Shown here: in pieces, positions 21,601 to 33,394 of the stretch
How the letters are laid out: each line of letters opens with the position of its first letter
Numbering within the stretch: position 1 is the first letter of the stretch
Assembly: GCA_028583605.1 (NCBI GenBank)
Contig: CM053326.1
Location: 16,232,639 to 16,296,638 of the forward strand
Direction of reading: 5' to 3'
Length of the DNA: 64,000 bases
Source of the DNA: Dastarcus helophoroides
Taxonomy: Eukaryota > Arthropoda > Insecta > Coleoptera > Bothrideridae
Position numbers and translations under genes: made by a program
The notes under the pieces: generated by a model
What the model saw: the letters and a program-made list of their open reading frames with translations, nothing else
Told to the model about the DNA's origin: nothing
Databases searched by the model: none

Positions 21601-22379
21601 TTGTTTTTTAATGGTGGAGTTAATAGCACTTTTAGAATGGGGAAAGTCGTTCTTAAAAGAAGTTTCCTTATCCAAAAAGCTATGTTACAAGCCATTTGGT
21701 GCAAATTTACCCGAGATATAATCAGTTTTATGGCAAAAAAATCGAGTTTTGGGAATTTTTAAATCATAGCATAAAATCGTTACCGTAAACTGGGGTGAAC
21801 GGGTACACTTTTTATAGCCTTTTGCATGCTGCAGCCACAAAAAAATATTTTTAAAGTTATTTCAATTTTAGGTGCATATCCCAAGTTGTAAGGCAACTAG
21901 TGCGTACATGACATTTTGTCTTCTGGAAATATTTCTCGATATACAAAACAAGACTAAAAGTCTGTATAAACATATGTCGTAAAACGCTTTCATTTCCGAG
22001 TTACAGGGTGTGAAAGGTTAGTTCCTGATTATAGTTTTTTATTAATAGTTGCGAAACGTGTACAGATAATTGAATGAAATTTGGCACAACTTCATATCTT
22101 TTTGTACCCTTTCCAAAAATCTAAGAATTAATCAAATACTTACCAGTAACTGGTATATCCAGAGGGGTGGTGCTTTAAAACTGAGTCTTATTTATTTTGT
22201 GTGCACTTTTGTCGCAGTTTAGCAAAAAATATAATCTAAAAATGTTTTTTCATAAAAAAGATACTCCTACTAAAATTTGATACTGTCAACGTTTTTCGAG
22301 TAAAATGCATTAAAAACGCTTACCCAAAAATCTCGGATGACACGTATTGGCTTTGAAATGAAATGGAAATTTTGAAGTG
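21601..22379. other. No gene recognised
   Basis: AT-rich. ACAGGGTGTGAAAG near 22002 is another transposon-like end, and AAACTGGGGTGAACGGGTAC near 21788 looks like a dispersed repeat, but neither has a partner here. Confidence 0.35.
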
Positions 22380-22745
22380 GAAAAAAAACGAACAATTTTA
22401 AAATAAAAATTTAAAATTTTAATAAGATTATATTTTACTAATAGAAAGAAGTTACATTTTAATAATAAATTCGAAATTTTAAAATAAAAGACAAATTTTG
22501 CAAAAGAAGCAGAATTTTAAAGAAAAAATGGTACCCATCTACGTAAAAATAAATTTTTGATCGATTGCTTTAACCAAGAATAGTAAATATCGCACCCAGC
22601 ACTTAGTAGACTTTAGTCATTGAATACCCATCGAAAGATATTGAAAATATTGCGAAAATGTGCGTTATCATCGGATTTTAGGTAAAATATGCAGTAACCG
22701 GTGAAAATGAGTTAAATATGTAATTGCATATGCAAATGCATTTAA
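22380..22745. repeat. Left arm of a long-range inverted repeat (partner 26555-26890)
   Basis: Contains GTAACCGGTGAAAAT, ATTTTAGGTAAAATATG, GATCGATTGCTTTAACC and AAAGAAGCAGAATTTTAAAG. Their reverse complements appear in the opposite order at 26555-26890. The A-rich outer part continues into the type of repeat seen at 26.9 kb. Confidence 0.82.
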
Positions 22746-22890
22746 TCCGATCTATAGTAATTATTCATTGTTTAACATAAAATTATGCTTGCTGATTCTA
22801 TATCCCATTTTGTATCAGAGTTAATCGTCTTCAAAATCTTGTTTGAATGCGCAGATTTTTACTTAGCGCCTTTTAAATTGTTGTGTTGTC

Positions 22891-22948
22891 ATAAATAAAT
22901 AAATAAATAATAAATAAATAATAAATAAATAAATAAATAAATAAATAA

Positions 22949-22983
<35 letters not shown>

Positions 22984-22986
22984 AAT
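22891..22986 (+). repeat. (AAAT)n microsatellite
   Basis: About 95 bases of ATAAATAAATAA repeats with occasional one-base phase slips. Confidence 0.97.
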
Positions 22987-23729
22987 ATACAGCAGGACAT
23001 TTTTTTTTGGTTGTCAAAAATATTTTGTGCACTTTGTTTAGTCGATAAAAATAATTAGGGGCGCTGTGTAGATCTTTTACCCAGAGCGAGCAATCTTTCG
23101 GCTCTGCCTTTAAGATTGAAGTTTAAATTTCTGCTAAAGCAGTATCTGGTGGGTCCAACTTCTAGCTGTTTATTTAGTAGTGCATACTGTAGTAAATATA
23201 ATTATTTGTATATTTTTGTGACTTTCAAAAAATTAGTTCTTCAATATTGTTACCAACTTAGTATATCTGTTTACATTGCCACCCTCATTATGCATTAATT
23301 GTAATTAAGGGCAGCGCAGCTCCCGCAGCTAGGGATAGTGAGTGAGCTGGTAGGTTGGTGTGTACACATCACTATTATTCTAAAATTTATTTTAATGTTA
23401 GAACAAAAGATAAAAGTTGACGCCACCATTAAGATTAATAACTTCAATAATGTGGACTAACTATTTTTTTATGTTTACCTAAAGACCACATTGAAAAAAT
23501 TACTAAAAAGTGGAAAAGAAAAGAAATAAAATGGAATACACTTCTTAATATACTTATTCATAACTTTTGGCATCTTTTCGCCGTCAACTCACTCACCGCA
23601 CTTTATCACCGCATTTTACTGCACTAGTATTTTTTGTGTTCGAAAAGCACGAAATCTTCCTTGCGCGTTTTTCAACCTAATAGGAAGGACAGTAAAATTG
23701 TAGGTCGCTTCATTCGTTATCTATGAGTT

Positions 23730-24200
23730 CGACCCCCTATAGTCTATACAGAATCTCCAGGGGCCGCTTTTCATTAAAACGATGATGACTGGAGAAACGC
23801 ATGCTGTCGTACTTGGCTTGATGATCTTGTCTGCCAGTAACTCCTCCACTTTTTGGTGCATTGCTTTTCTTTTGGCCTTGGAATAGCTGTACTGTCGTAG
23901 CTAGAGTTTGGGCCCTTTAGAATGATTTCCTCTGTCATAAATCTGGTGGATATGTGTTCCTGCTTTTTTACAGATATGTCCCTAAATACAACATTTTTTG
24001 CAGCAGATGGCGGGAGCTATGATGTCCTCAAACAGATCCCAGAAAATATTCCGTATCTCCTTCTCCTTTCAATAGTAGAGGTATTATCTTTAAACTTGCA
24101 CGTGAGCTTGTTCATTGTATAGCAGGGATACCCAAGGATGATTTTTTTTAAGACCCTTGACCATCGACAACTTGATAGGCTTGGAATAGGTTTCAATCTG
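23730..24200 (-). pseudogene. Ty3/gypsy pol fragment C (RT start, possible protease-side linker)
   Basis: The minus strand at 23885-23760 reads KAMHQKVEELLADKIIKPS, followed by ACVSPVIIVLMKSG and WRFCIDYRG. This is the start of gypsy RT: the EEL..IIxPS helix, the SP-V-V strand and the RxCIDYR box. Upstream (23890-24200) a broken frame includes LGYPC and may be the protease-RT linker. It stops at about 23730, before the YxDD motif. It belongs to a different gypsy lineage from copies A and B. It sits inside the spacer of the 22.4/26.6-kb inverted repeat. Confidence 0.8.
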
Positions 24201-26554
24201 GATGTGTAGGGTTTACGATCCTTGTGGATAACTTATCTGAGGTCAACTGGAGGGAAACGTTGAGTAAAAAGAAGTCAATAAACTAAGAATGCAAAGTAAT
24301 ATTTGTTGTCCGTTGCTGAGATGAATCTTCAGCTGGGTGCATCATGGTTTTCCCTTACAACGAATGGCACCTATTGCTGACTGGGTCCGCTTTGGAAACC
24401 CTTCGATGCCACGAACGTCGAGTTTTTTTTTCGATTCGTGGTATTCTGTAAAGGCTTCCGGTTATAAGAACCGAAGTACCTGATCGTACCTGACCAAGAA
24501 TCAGCCATTCATGAGATTGCCAAGGTAAGTATTATCCCCTGTTGATACGGACTGCTTAACATAACAACACCTTACAGTATTTTCTGCACCGTAAAGTATG
24601 GTAAAATAGTGCCAAAGTAATTAGTTCTTTTTTCAATGATATCTCTCTAAGGCATGTAAAGTTAGATTTTAAAGATATAATACGAAAAAAATTAATAAAA
24701 ATGTTCAATTTTTGTCGGACTACTGTGGATCTCAAGTTTTAATATGTTCATTACTTCATATTTTTGTTTGTGTACTCTCTTTTCAGTGCGTTAGCAAATG
24801 GCTTGATATTGATATTGCAACATAAATTTATGCTCGGAATACATTTTTGCAGTTTAAAAACAACTAATTGGATTTCTGACATAGTGGGTTAACTTTGTTT
24901 AAATTCAAGATAAATTCGTACATAAAAATAAACCTCCGGGTGTGGTGAGCTATATAGTTCATATCTTTTTCTCAAGTTGCAGTCTTAATAAAAAGTCACT
25001 GATTGAATTTCATGAAGCCAATTAGGTTTCTGTTTCCCCCAAGGATTCGATTTTATAGAGTTCTTAGAAGGACCCAAGTCAATTTGTCAAGCATCAAAGT
25101 GGCATTTGCCTCGTCTTATTTCGATATCTGCGGGATACAAATTAAATTTAACTTTCCAATAATTAATGACATAACAATGTTTGAGTCCCGTGTTAACTAT
25201 TAAATACATGAATAATACCTAAGGGAGCTTTTTGATTAGTTTTACTTTGTTTTGAGATTTATTATTTTTTATCACAGAATATTATCCCCAAAATAAATTA
25301 ATAATGTTCAAAAGCTGTCTGTCAAGATGGCATAGATGCGTGTAAACAAAAACAATTTAAAACATGCCATACCGTAGAAAACTTTTCGGCTTTTTCAGAT
25401 AAGAGAATCGATATTATTTTACTTGGTTTATCGTAATGAGAAATCTAAACGACCTAAAAGATACATGAGACAAGAAAATTTGATGAGAAGTATTGCAATT
25501 CTTTAATGTTTGTCGTGTGTGTCTTTAAACCTATACCAAGTCTAAGTATAATGCGTACCTTACTGTAAAATACATACAACTAAAAACAGTTATCCAGCAG
25601 ATGTCTATTTGAAAAATGAAATGCACGCATGTAAGTGTAAGCGAAAAGGAAAGTAAAGCTCTCGGTGATTTATAGAGCACATAGCAAGCAAATAAAGTGC
25701 TGAAAGGTGGTGTTAGTAAAATATATTCAAGACGGATACAGCTCGGATGTGTGCGGCATCAACTGTTACATATATTCCGTATCTTCGTAAATAAAACAAA
25801 TATCCGCAATAGCATCTCAATCGAGAAAACAAAACGAAAGACAACAATCTAGTATTCATTTGTTTTCAAAACAAATCAAGAAACACGCGAGGCATGTTTT
25901 ATACTTTATCGCAAAGCTTTTATTCAACTTTAACATACATATTAAATGAATAAAATGGGTTTAATATTTATCTAACTGGTGGACTGAAGGAGTGAAAAGT
26001 AGAGTACAGAAGTGCAAGAGGTATGCTCACGGATAAAAGTATGCAGTGACAGAATCTGAAAACTCTTACGTATTTCGAAAAGCAGCTATATTTTGAAAAA
26101 ATCATTCGGACAGGTCAAATTTGTCTCCTTGGAGTAATGGACTTTGGTGAAGGTTGATTCTCAAAATTGCAGCCAACGGCAGTGGGAGGGGGGCAAGGCT
26201 TGTTTTATTTTAAAGAGCAACCACCTTTTTCTATACCATATTAAAACTCGTTTATCTGATGGGCAACAGGTGGGATTTTGGTGAAATACGTAGAGAAAAA
26301 ATTTGTCATCAAAATTTTTCTCACATGTTGCAAATCAAATTAACAATTTAACGTGCAATATGTAAGAACAATTTTGGTGCTAATTTAAAAAAAATTGTAA
26401 TCAAAATTTGCAATAAACGGTTCTACAATCCCAAGATCATCATTGATCATCTGAAAAGTAAAAAATAAAGCAGATTTCCGGGCTCCCTATATTTATTGCA
26501 AATATCTTAATGAACACTGTATATTAAATCACAGAAACTCGATGGGTGAATGTA
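24201..26554. other. No gene recognised
   Basis: 2.3 kb of mostly AT-rich sequence. Short ORFs (for example 25003-25203) show no known motif. 24300-24540 is less AT-rich and lies on the 5' side of gypsy fragment C, so it may be decayed gag, but I could not support that from residues. Confidence 0.35.
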
Positions 26555-26890
26555 AGATGGTACATGTAATTACTATTATTATATGCATTTGGATATTTCA
26601 ATATGGAAATACATATTAACCTATTTTCACCGGTTACTACATATTTCATCTAAAATCCAGTGATCATGCATATTTTCGCTATATTTACAAGATGAGTATT
26701 TAGTATTTAATAATTGGAACCTTACTAAGCGCTTAGTGGGACGTTTATTCTCCTCGGTTAAAGCAGTCGATCGCAAATTTATATTCAACTAGATGAGTGC
26801 CATTTTTTCTTCAAAATTCTGCTTTTTTGCACAATTTGCCTTTTTGTTTTAATATTTCGAATTTATTATTAAAATTTGACTTCATTCTTG
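26555..26890. repeat. Right arm of the long-range inverted repeat (partner 22380-22745)
   Basis: Reverse complement of the left arm: ATTTTCACCGGTTAC, GGTTAAAGCAGTCGATC and CAAAATTCTGCTTTTTTGCA in that order. Confidence 0.82.
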
Positions 26891-29850
26891 CCAAATTCTG
26901 ATCTCTTCAAAGTTTGGAAATTTTACCTTAAAATTTTTCGATTTTTTTTCTTTAAATAATGCATTCTTCAAAATCCGACCTTTTCTAAAAATTTACACTT
27001 TTTTAAAATCCAAATTTGGCATATTTAGACCTATTTATCAAAATTGCTTTTTCCTCAACATTTGGTCGATCTTTTGATAAGAAAGATAACATTTTTTTGA
27101 ATTTCTGAATTCTTGTAAAAAGACAAAGGCCCAGCAAACTTTCTTTAGAAATTTCAAAAGTTTCGAGATTTTTTGAAATCAAATTTTTTTGAAAATTCCA
27201 ATTTCTTTTTCAAAATGTTAATATTTATCTTATATTGGACATTTTCTGACGTCATGGTGAGGTACGTATCTTATTTTGACTTAAGCACTCAGGAGAAAAT
27301 AAATATTCAACTAAAAATATTAAACTTTTTTTGAAAATGTGTCCATTTTTTTTCAAAATTTAAGTCTAAGATATTTTGAATTTCTACTAAATTTCGAATT
27401 TTCCCTAGGACTTAAAATTTGACTTTTTCTCAAAATTTTCATGTTTATCTTAAAATTCAGTATTTAATATTCCTGGAAAAACAACCTTTTCTTCAAAATT
27501 TGTATTTTTTTTTTCGAAACTTTGATCGTTTTTTCAAAATTTCTATTTTCTTTTCAAATTTTGTTTTCGAAAATTTGGATTTTTTCCTTAAAATTCGTTT
27601 TTTTCTCGAACATTTTGATATTTTTCGCAAAAATCATCTTTTGGAAATTTTAACTTTTATGTCAATGAACATTTTTTTCGATTTTTTTTTGTGTAAAATT
27701 TATCTTTTTCATAGACAACTATTCACAAATTTTTTAAAATTTAACTTTCTGTGAGAAATTTCTCCGGTTTTTTCTCGAAGTTTCATCTCTTTGCTCGAAA
27801 TACGTCTTTATCGGGATTTTCGACTATTCTTACGAAATTCTTTTTTTTTTGTTTTTAAATTTGCATTTAATTCCAAATTGCATTTTAAAATTGTTTTTTT
27901 TTGGAACATTTTAATTTTTTCTTAATATTTGACTCTTGAAATTTCGAACGTTTTTCTCGAAATTTCACCCTTTTTTCGAAATTCCGCTATTTTGGGTTTT
28001 TATCCCAAATATTCAGATCTTTTAGAATTTGAATGTCTAAAAATTTTGACCAAGTTCCTAAAGTTTCTGGAAATGTTGACTTATTCTTCGAAATTCTTTT
28101 TTTCATAACCTGCTATTCTTTTCTCTGAAGTTTTTCCTAAAATTCGGATTTATACTCAACATTTTACTTTTTGGGCATTTCAAAATCCTTTATCTTTTTT
28201 TCTGAAATTTCTATTTTGCTTACAATAATAATAGTCAAAGTTTCAAAAAAATAACTTTTCAGAATAAAAAACTGAAAACTGTTTTAAATTACAAGCTTTA
28301 AAAAAACCTAATATTTTTATTAACAAAGAAATTGGAGACAAAATTTTAAAAATAGCTCTAAATTCTCGAAAAAACTGAAACTCTTTGATAAAAAGAACAA
28401 TTTTTAAAAATGTCGAAATTTTAAATAGGTTAAAATTTTAGAAAATTTCAAAAGCATGAAAACATTTTTAAAACGAAATACTTTTTAAAAAGCCAAGATT
28501 TTGAAAAAAATGAATTTTTTGAAAAAGTCAGAATATTTAAGACAAGAGGTTGAAGACTTAAATAAAGTAGAAATATTCAAGAATTCACAACTTTTTAGGT
28601 TTAAATTGAAAAAAAAAAAACAAAAAGAAATCAAAATTTTAACAAAATTATTTAAACCAGGTAAATTTCGAAGAAACTCGAAATTCTGAAAAAATTGCAA
28701 CTTCAAAAAAAGTCATAATTTTATAAAAAATAAAAAAAAATCAGAGCTTAACAAAATAAAGTTTTGACAGTTGAAATGTTCAAAAAGGTCCAAATTTCCA
28801 AGTAACAAAAATGTTTAAAAACTAAAATCCTTTCAAAAAAAATATTTTCAAAGGTTTATAAAAAAGTCAAAATTTCGATATCCTTTTGTCTTGAAAATAA
28901 GTGTACTTCCTAAAATTCGGATTTATTTTGCAAATTGTACTTTTTGGGCTTTTTATTTCAAAAACCTTTATCTTTTTATAAAATCTCATATTTTCCTAAA
29001 ATAATAATTTTAAAGGAAAACTAAAAATTTTTAAAAGAATAAAATAAAATGTAACAATTCAGAAGGTTTAGAAGTATTATAAATGTTATATTTAGACAAA
29101 AATACAGGATTTAAATGAATCGAAATAAGTAAAGAATCGAAACTCCTAAAAAGGCAAAATTTTAAAAAAATGAACACTTTAAAAAAAAAAGGATAGAAGG
29201 TAGAAAAATCACAGAAAATCAAAATTTTCAAATAAAAATAAAAGTCAAAAAAAATTAACGTTTGAAAGTCGCAATTTTGAAAGTCATATTTTTAAAAATG
29301 TCGACATTTTGAAGTCCCCATTTTAAAAAAAAAGACGAGATATTCAAAAAACTTTAAAATTACTCAAAAAGATTTGAAATTAAAAAAATAAAATTTTCAA
29401 AGTCGAAAAGTTTGTAAAAAAGGAATTGAAATTTTGGAAAAAGGCTGACATTTTTATAAAAGTTAATGCATCCTGAAATGTAATAAAAAACTTTTAAATT
29501 TAAATTTTAATTTTTGGAAAAATGTCAAAATTTTAAGATCAGCAAATTTAGAACAAAACAAAATTTAATTGAACTTATTAAAACTCAATTGATTTTTGGA
29601 GAAAAAAAAATCCAATTTTAAGAAAAACTTTTAAATGTGACCAAATATTAGAAATTTGTCAAAATTGGAAGCAAATCTATTTAAATAAAAAACTTTGTTT
29701 ACATTAGAAATAAACTTATGCAAATTAATAGCTTTGTTTCAATTATAAGTAAAACCTTATTCTAATAAGAAGCAAATTTAAAATTAGAAGCAAATTTGTT
29801 TAAACTGGAAGCATTTAGTACTAAATTTGTTAAAATTAAAAGCATTAATT
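26891..29850. repeat. Degenerate low-complexity repeat with a strand switch near 28250
   Basis: About 3 kb of short imperfect units (roughly 25-30 bp), each a run of T followed by CAAAATTT or GAAATTTC. On the given strand the units are T-rich up to about 28250. After that they appear as A-rich reverse complements (GAAATTTTGAAAAAA type) up to about 29850. The ORFs inside (27419-27754 and 28485-28706) are Phe- or Lys-rich by-products. Confidence 0.8.
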
Positions 29851-30295
29851 TTTAAAGATGCATATTTTGAAAATTTTTATGCATATTTTAGCATTTTGCG
29901 TGCATATTTGCTTGCGTATTTTAATCTTTTTCTGTTGCATACAATCAGGTCTGTAGTAATTACATTACATAATAAACCATTTTCCTACTTAAACTTGGTG
30001 ACCGTATTTCTGTCCTGTTTGTATTTTAGATTCTTCTAAATTTGTTTCGATTGATTTATTATATAAATTATAACATTGTCAAATGTTATTTAAATGCTGC
30101 AGAGCGGTTTGTTAATCATTTCTTATTAGTTTTTCTTAAAATCAATCAACCAGAGAACTCACTTAGTTGTAAACAAGGCAATTGCAACTGCCTTATTTAT
30201 AAATAAATTTGTTTTAAAAGTGCTTTGTGTCTTCATGATTGGCGCTGCAAACAGGAAATATCCGTGCAAAGTCTCTGTAAATTATCAGTAGTATA

Positions 30296-30606
30296 TATAA
30301 GCTGCCTTTGGCTCAACACCACCACCAAATTTTAATCCGGATCCAGTCTGAAAATGTGGCATTTCCAGGTGAAAAGCATTCTAGCTCAATGTTAAAGGTA
30401 TAGGAGCGCTACTAATCACCACCCATTCCCCACCTGGGGGTCTGGTTCAGTTGAACATGTGGTGCGGAGTTGGCTCAGGTGGAGGTCAAAGGTGAGTGAC
30501 GTCATCAGACTGAGAAAAAAGACTCGGGATTCGAACTTAATACTTACCTGAGCAGAATCCGACACATTGACCACTGGACCACCAAGCCTTGTACAAAGTT
30601 TACTCT
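30296..30606 (-). mobile_element. tRNA-derived SINE
   Basis: On the minus strand the head reads GGCTTGGTGGTCCAGTGG (A-box-like TGGTCCAGTGG), then GTCGGATTCTGCTC, then the B box GTTCGAATCCC at the distance expected of a tRNA. This is an internal RNA polymerase III promoter. About 230 bases of unrelated body follow, including a GGTGGGGAATGGG stretch, ending in GAGCCAAAGGCAGC next to an AT-rich ATATATA tail. It is a non-coding retroposon that depends on a LINE for movement. Ends are approximate and no target duplication is obvious. Confidence 0.8.
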
Positions 30607-30699
30607 AAGAGGTTGACTACTTTCGGCTAAACGAGATAAGGAATTCGATTATCATTTCTCGAGAATTAAAACTAGATTATCTTATCTTAATTAACATAA

Positions 30700-31600
30700 A
30701 AACAAGTCCTGACAAGTTAGCAAATCGTGAAAATCAATTTATACGAAGTTGACCTTGATATGCTAATTATTATGCGTATCTTTTTAACATATTACATACT
30801 AATTTAATTTACATAAAAACTAGTCCTAACAAGTTAGTGACTCCTAAATATTAAATTTTAGGATGACCTTACCCTTTTAAATATATTATTTTCTCAATAA
30901 CCATCATTTTTGAACTAGAAAAGCGAGTCCTGACAAGTTAGCACAGGACAATGACTTTTTGACAATTTGACCTTCATTTACTCATTAATATGCGTAATTT
31001 ACGCAAAAAGCATTAAAACGCGGTTAATTACGCAACAATGGATGATTACTAAACCAAAATGCGTAGTACTTTTCCAATTACGTCAGCAATTACTATTCAG
31101 AATGATCTGGAATAAATTTGAACTTTGATACTTTGGAACGATAGAAAAGAAGCATCGTATTCACTTTCATCAGGAGGCAGTTAAATAAGGAATTAGATCA
31201 CCGTTTCTCAGAAATCAAATAGACCCATAATTTATTTTCACAGTAAGTACTTACTTTTTTAATTTACATAGAAAGCGAGCCTTGACAAGTTAGTGACTTT
31301 TTTAAATATCAATATTTTAGAATGATAACGTTTCAAGAAGTTGACCTAACAAGTTCTCGGAAATCAAATAGATATAATTTGAGTCTGGGAAAATTCTGAG
31401 AACCGTGGGAACCTTTCTCTGCTTATATTCTTTGATCTTCTGTCGACTCTAATTTGTTACTTCGCTTACCCGTCAAGTTCTAAGTATTACGTAATTTTTT
31501 GTGATGACACTCTCAATTTGTTGCTGTTATCTATATATAATTAGCATAAGTTTTTTTTTGCAAGTCCTAGCAAGTTAATAGACAAGTTAATAGTAGGAAT
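30700..31600. repeat. Spaced repeats of an AAGTCCTGACAAGTTAG motif
   Basis: The motif recurs, with small changes, near 30703, 30820, 30924, 31276, 31561 and 31922, and inverted near 34593. It is often preceded by TTACATAAAAA. The first three lie 104-117 bp apart, so this is a decayed tandem array. It merges into the outer part of the inverted arm beginning near 31500. Confidence 0.7.
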
Positions 31601-32148
31601 ATGATGTAGCTGACGGACCTTACGATCTTACAATAGAAGAGCGGGCCATTCACATAAATGTGCTATATTTATTAGAAGATAATAACTTGATTTATTATAT
31701 TTATATTAAAAGTCTTTCTCGATTAGTTTTCAAAGCAAATTTCGTAGTCATAGAAGGGTTTATCTGTGTAGGTACTAATCTCTGGATTTAACACCTCAAA
31801 TTTAGCTATATCTTTAACATGTAGAGGAAATTCTAATCCCATAAAGTCCACGGTTTTGCTAGCTGTTGTTGCTGTTATCTATCTGCAATTAACATAAGTT
31901 ATTACTTTTTTGCAAGTCCTAGCAAGTTAGTAGACCAACTGATAAGAAAATAATGTAGCTGACCGTCCTTACCATCTTACGTGAGAAGAGAGGGGCATTT
32001 ACATAAATTTGCTGTTATTTATTAGAAGATAATAACTTGGTTCATTATATTTTGATTAAAAGTCTTCCCCGATTAGTCTCAAAGCAAATTTCGCAGTCAT
32101 CGAAGGGTTTATCTCTGTAAGTCTTACTTGTTGCGATTTACATGTCTA
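31500..32148. repeat. Left inverted arm of a Polinton-like composite
   Basis: Matches 34367-34890 in inverted orientation. Shared blocks include GAAGGGTTTATCT, GAAGATAATAACTTG, TTGCAAGTCCTAGCAAGTTA and CTTACTTGTTGCGATTTACA. Within the arm one block is present twice in direct orientation (31610-31780 and 31960-32130). Confidence 0.88.
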
Positions 32149-32589
32149 CAATTTTAAGCCAAACATAAAGAGAGCTGCAACCGAATCGTAACTACGATGG
32201 CTTCCCCGGATAAAAACATCTTGAAGTTTGAATATTTCAAAAACGTGGATACATGTTTACCAAGCCCGCTTGGTTCTTTAACAACAATTACGCATAAGCA
32301 TGTACTGTACGCTTTGTCTACAACATCAAATGTTTATACGATTCCAGTTTAAACAAGAAGGTGGAGTACAAAGGACCCGACTCGACGTCAAAATTTGGCA
32401 CTCGCTCGTAAATGATGTTACAATAAAATGAAATCAAAAGTGTGATTAAAATAATTCCTTTGAACAAAGACTCGTACAGTAGCCTGCCAAAGAGAATTTA
32501 CGTAAGTGATACGGAAAGATCGATTTACCTTGGTTTATTTATTATTTATTTATTTATTTACCTGGTTTATGCAAAGTAGTTTGAAATCT
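32149..32589. other. Decayed sequence inside the arms, with a TTTA microsatellite
   Basis: No clear ORF. A short TTTA-rich run lies at about 32536-32563. It is likely the decayed upstream part of the polymerase reading frame, but no motif is secure. Confidence 0.35.
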
Positions 32590-32910
32590 TTAGCTAGTCA
32601 TTTATTACCTGCTCAAAATAAATGTGGTAAGGAATATGTTTGCTGCTAATGATGATGAAAAGTTTAATTTAATAAAACTTGAAGGTGTTTTTCCCTATGA
32701 ATACGTTGATTCGTGGGGGACGTTTAGAAGAGACTTCTTTACCTACCCAAGACAAATTTTATAGCACTTTAACCCGAAAGGCATGCTCTAATGAGGATTT
32801 CAATCATGCAAAGAAAGTGTAGGAAAAAAAAATTCAAATGAGAAACTTGAGGGAATACCTGAGGCTATATTTGATTACCGATGTTTTGTCTCTAGTTGAT
32901 TAAATGACTC
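32590..32910 (+). pseudogene. Family-B (protein-primed type) DNA polymerase fragment
   Basis: The plus strand has LEGVFPYEYVDSW (about 32670-32706). After a frameshift comes an LEETSLP segment with FYSTLTRKACSNEDFNHAKKV (about 32710-32818), then REYLRLYLITDVLSLVD (about 32844-32900) ending in a stop. This order is the exonuclease-side region of protein-primed family-B DNA polymerases of the DNA_pol_B_2 type, as carried by Polinton/Maverick elements and related DNA viruses. The fragment is broken by a frameshift and stops and lacks the palm domain. It lies between long inverted arms, which is the Polinton layout. Confidence 0.8.
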
Positions 32911-32929
32911 ACATCCCATAGCCTTCCAA

Positions 32930-33274
32930 GTCCTGCACCTTAAATGTGTTGCCCAAAATATTTTACATCCATTTTGTCTGCTCTAATCCTTTCACATATA
33001 CCTATGCCGAATCATTAAGGTCGGTTCGAAGAAATTCCTTTAAACTTTCCAACGATGTAGAACCATCTTCCCATCTTAGCCCGTGAACATTTCGAATCAA
33101 CCAATTGACTTGCTTTTGTTCTGTCAGACTTAGATTTGCAAACTCGTAAGGTGGTTTAATCAGAAATTGTTGGTATTCTTTATTCGAGAAGAATTTAGCC
33201 AGTTTTTTGGCTAGAAATCCGTTGGTTTGATCTTTAAAATCTTGTTAATCGATTAAAACAACTTTGTTTGACAT
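32930..33274 (-). pseudogene. Unidentified conserved coding remnant, copy 1
   Basis: From an ATG at 33274 one minus-strand frame runs about 115 codons with only three stops, which is unusual here and argues for real coding descent. It begins MSNKVVLID and includes FLIKPPYEFANLSL, KQVNWLIRNVHGLRWEDG and VYVKGLEQTKWM. A second copy with the same ordered residues exists at 34180-34345. From memory, similar hypothetical proteins accompany virus-like DNA elements in arthropod genomes, but I cannot name a function. It is convergent with the polymerase fragment and lies within the same inverted arms. Confidence 0.6.
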
Positions 33275-33394
33275 GTTGATTCGTTTAACTTTATTATTAA
33301 GACCAATTTTTTCACCAGTTAGCCCTTCTATATATTTGAGAAATGACGACACGTACGATAAATTTTATCTATTTTTTATGTAAATCTGCGCAAT

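Noticed and set aside
27419..27754. 111-residue Phe-rich ORF and the Lys-rich ORF at 28501-28689
   Set aside because: By-products of the T-rich/A-rich degenerate repeat; no hydrophobic-segment pattern or known motif beyond base composition.
30500..30606. A genuine tRNA gene
   Set aside because: A and B boxes are present but the arms do not form a full cloverleaf and a long unrelated body follows; a SINE explains it better.
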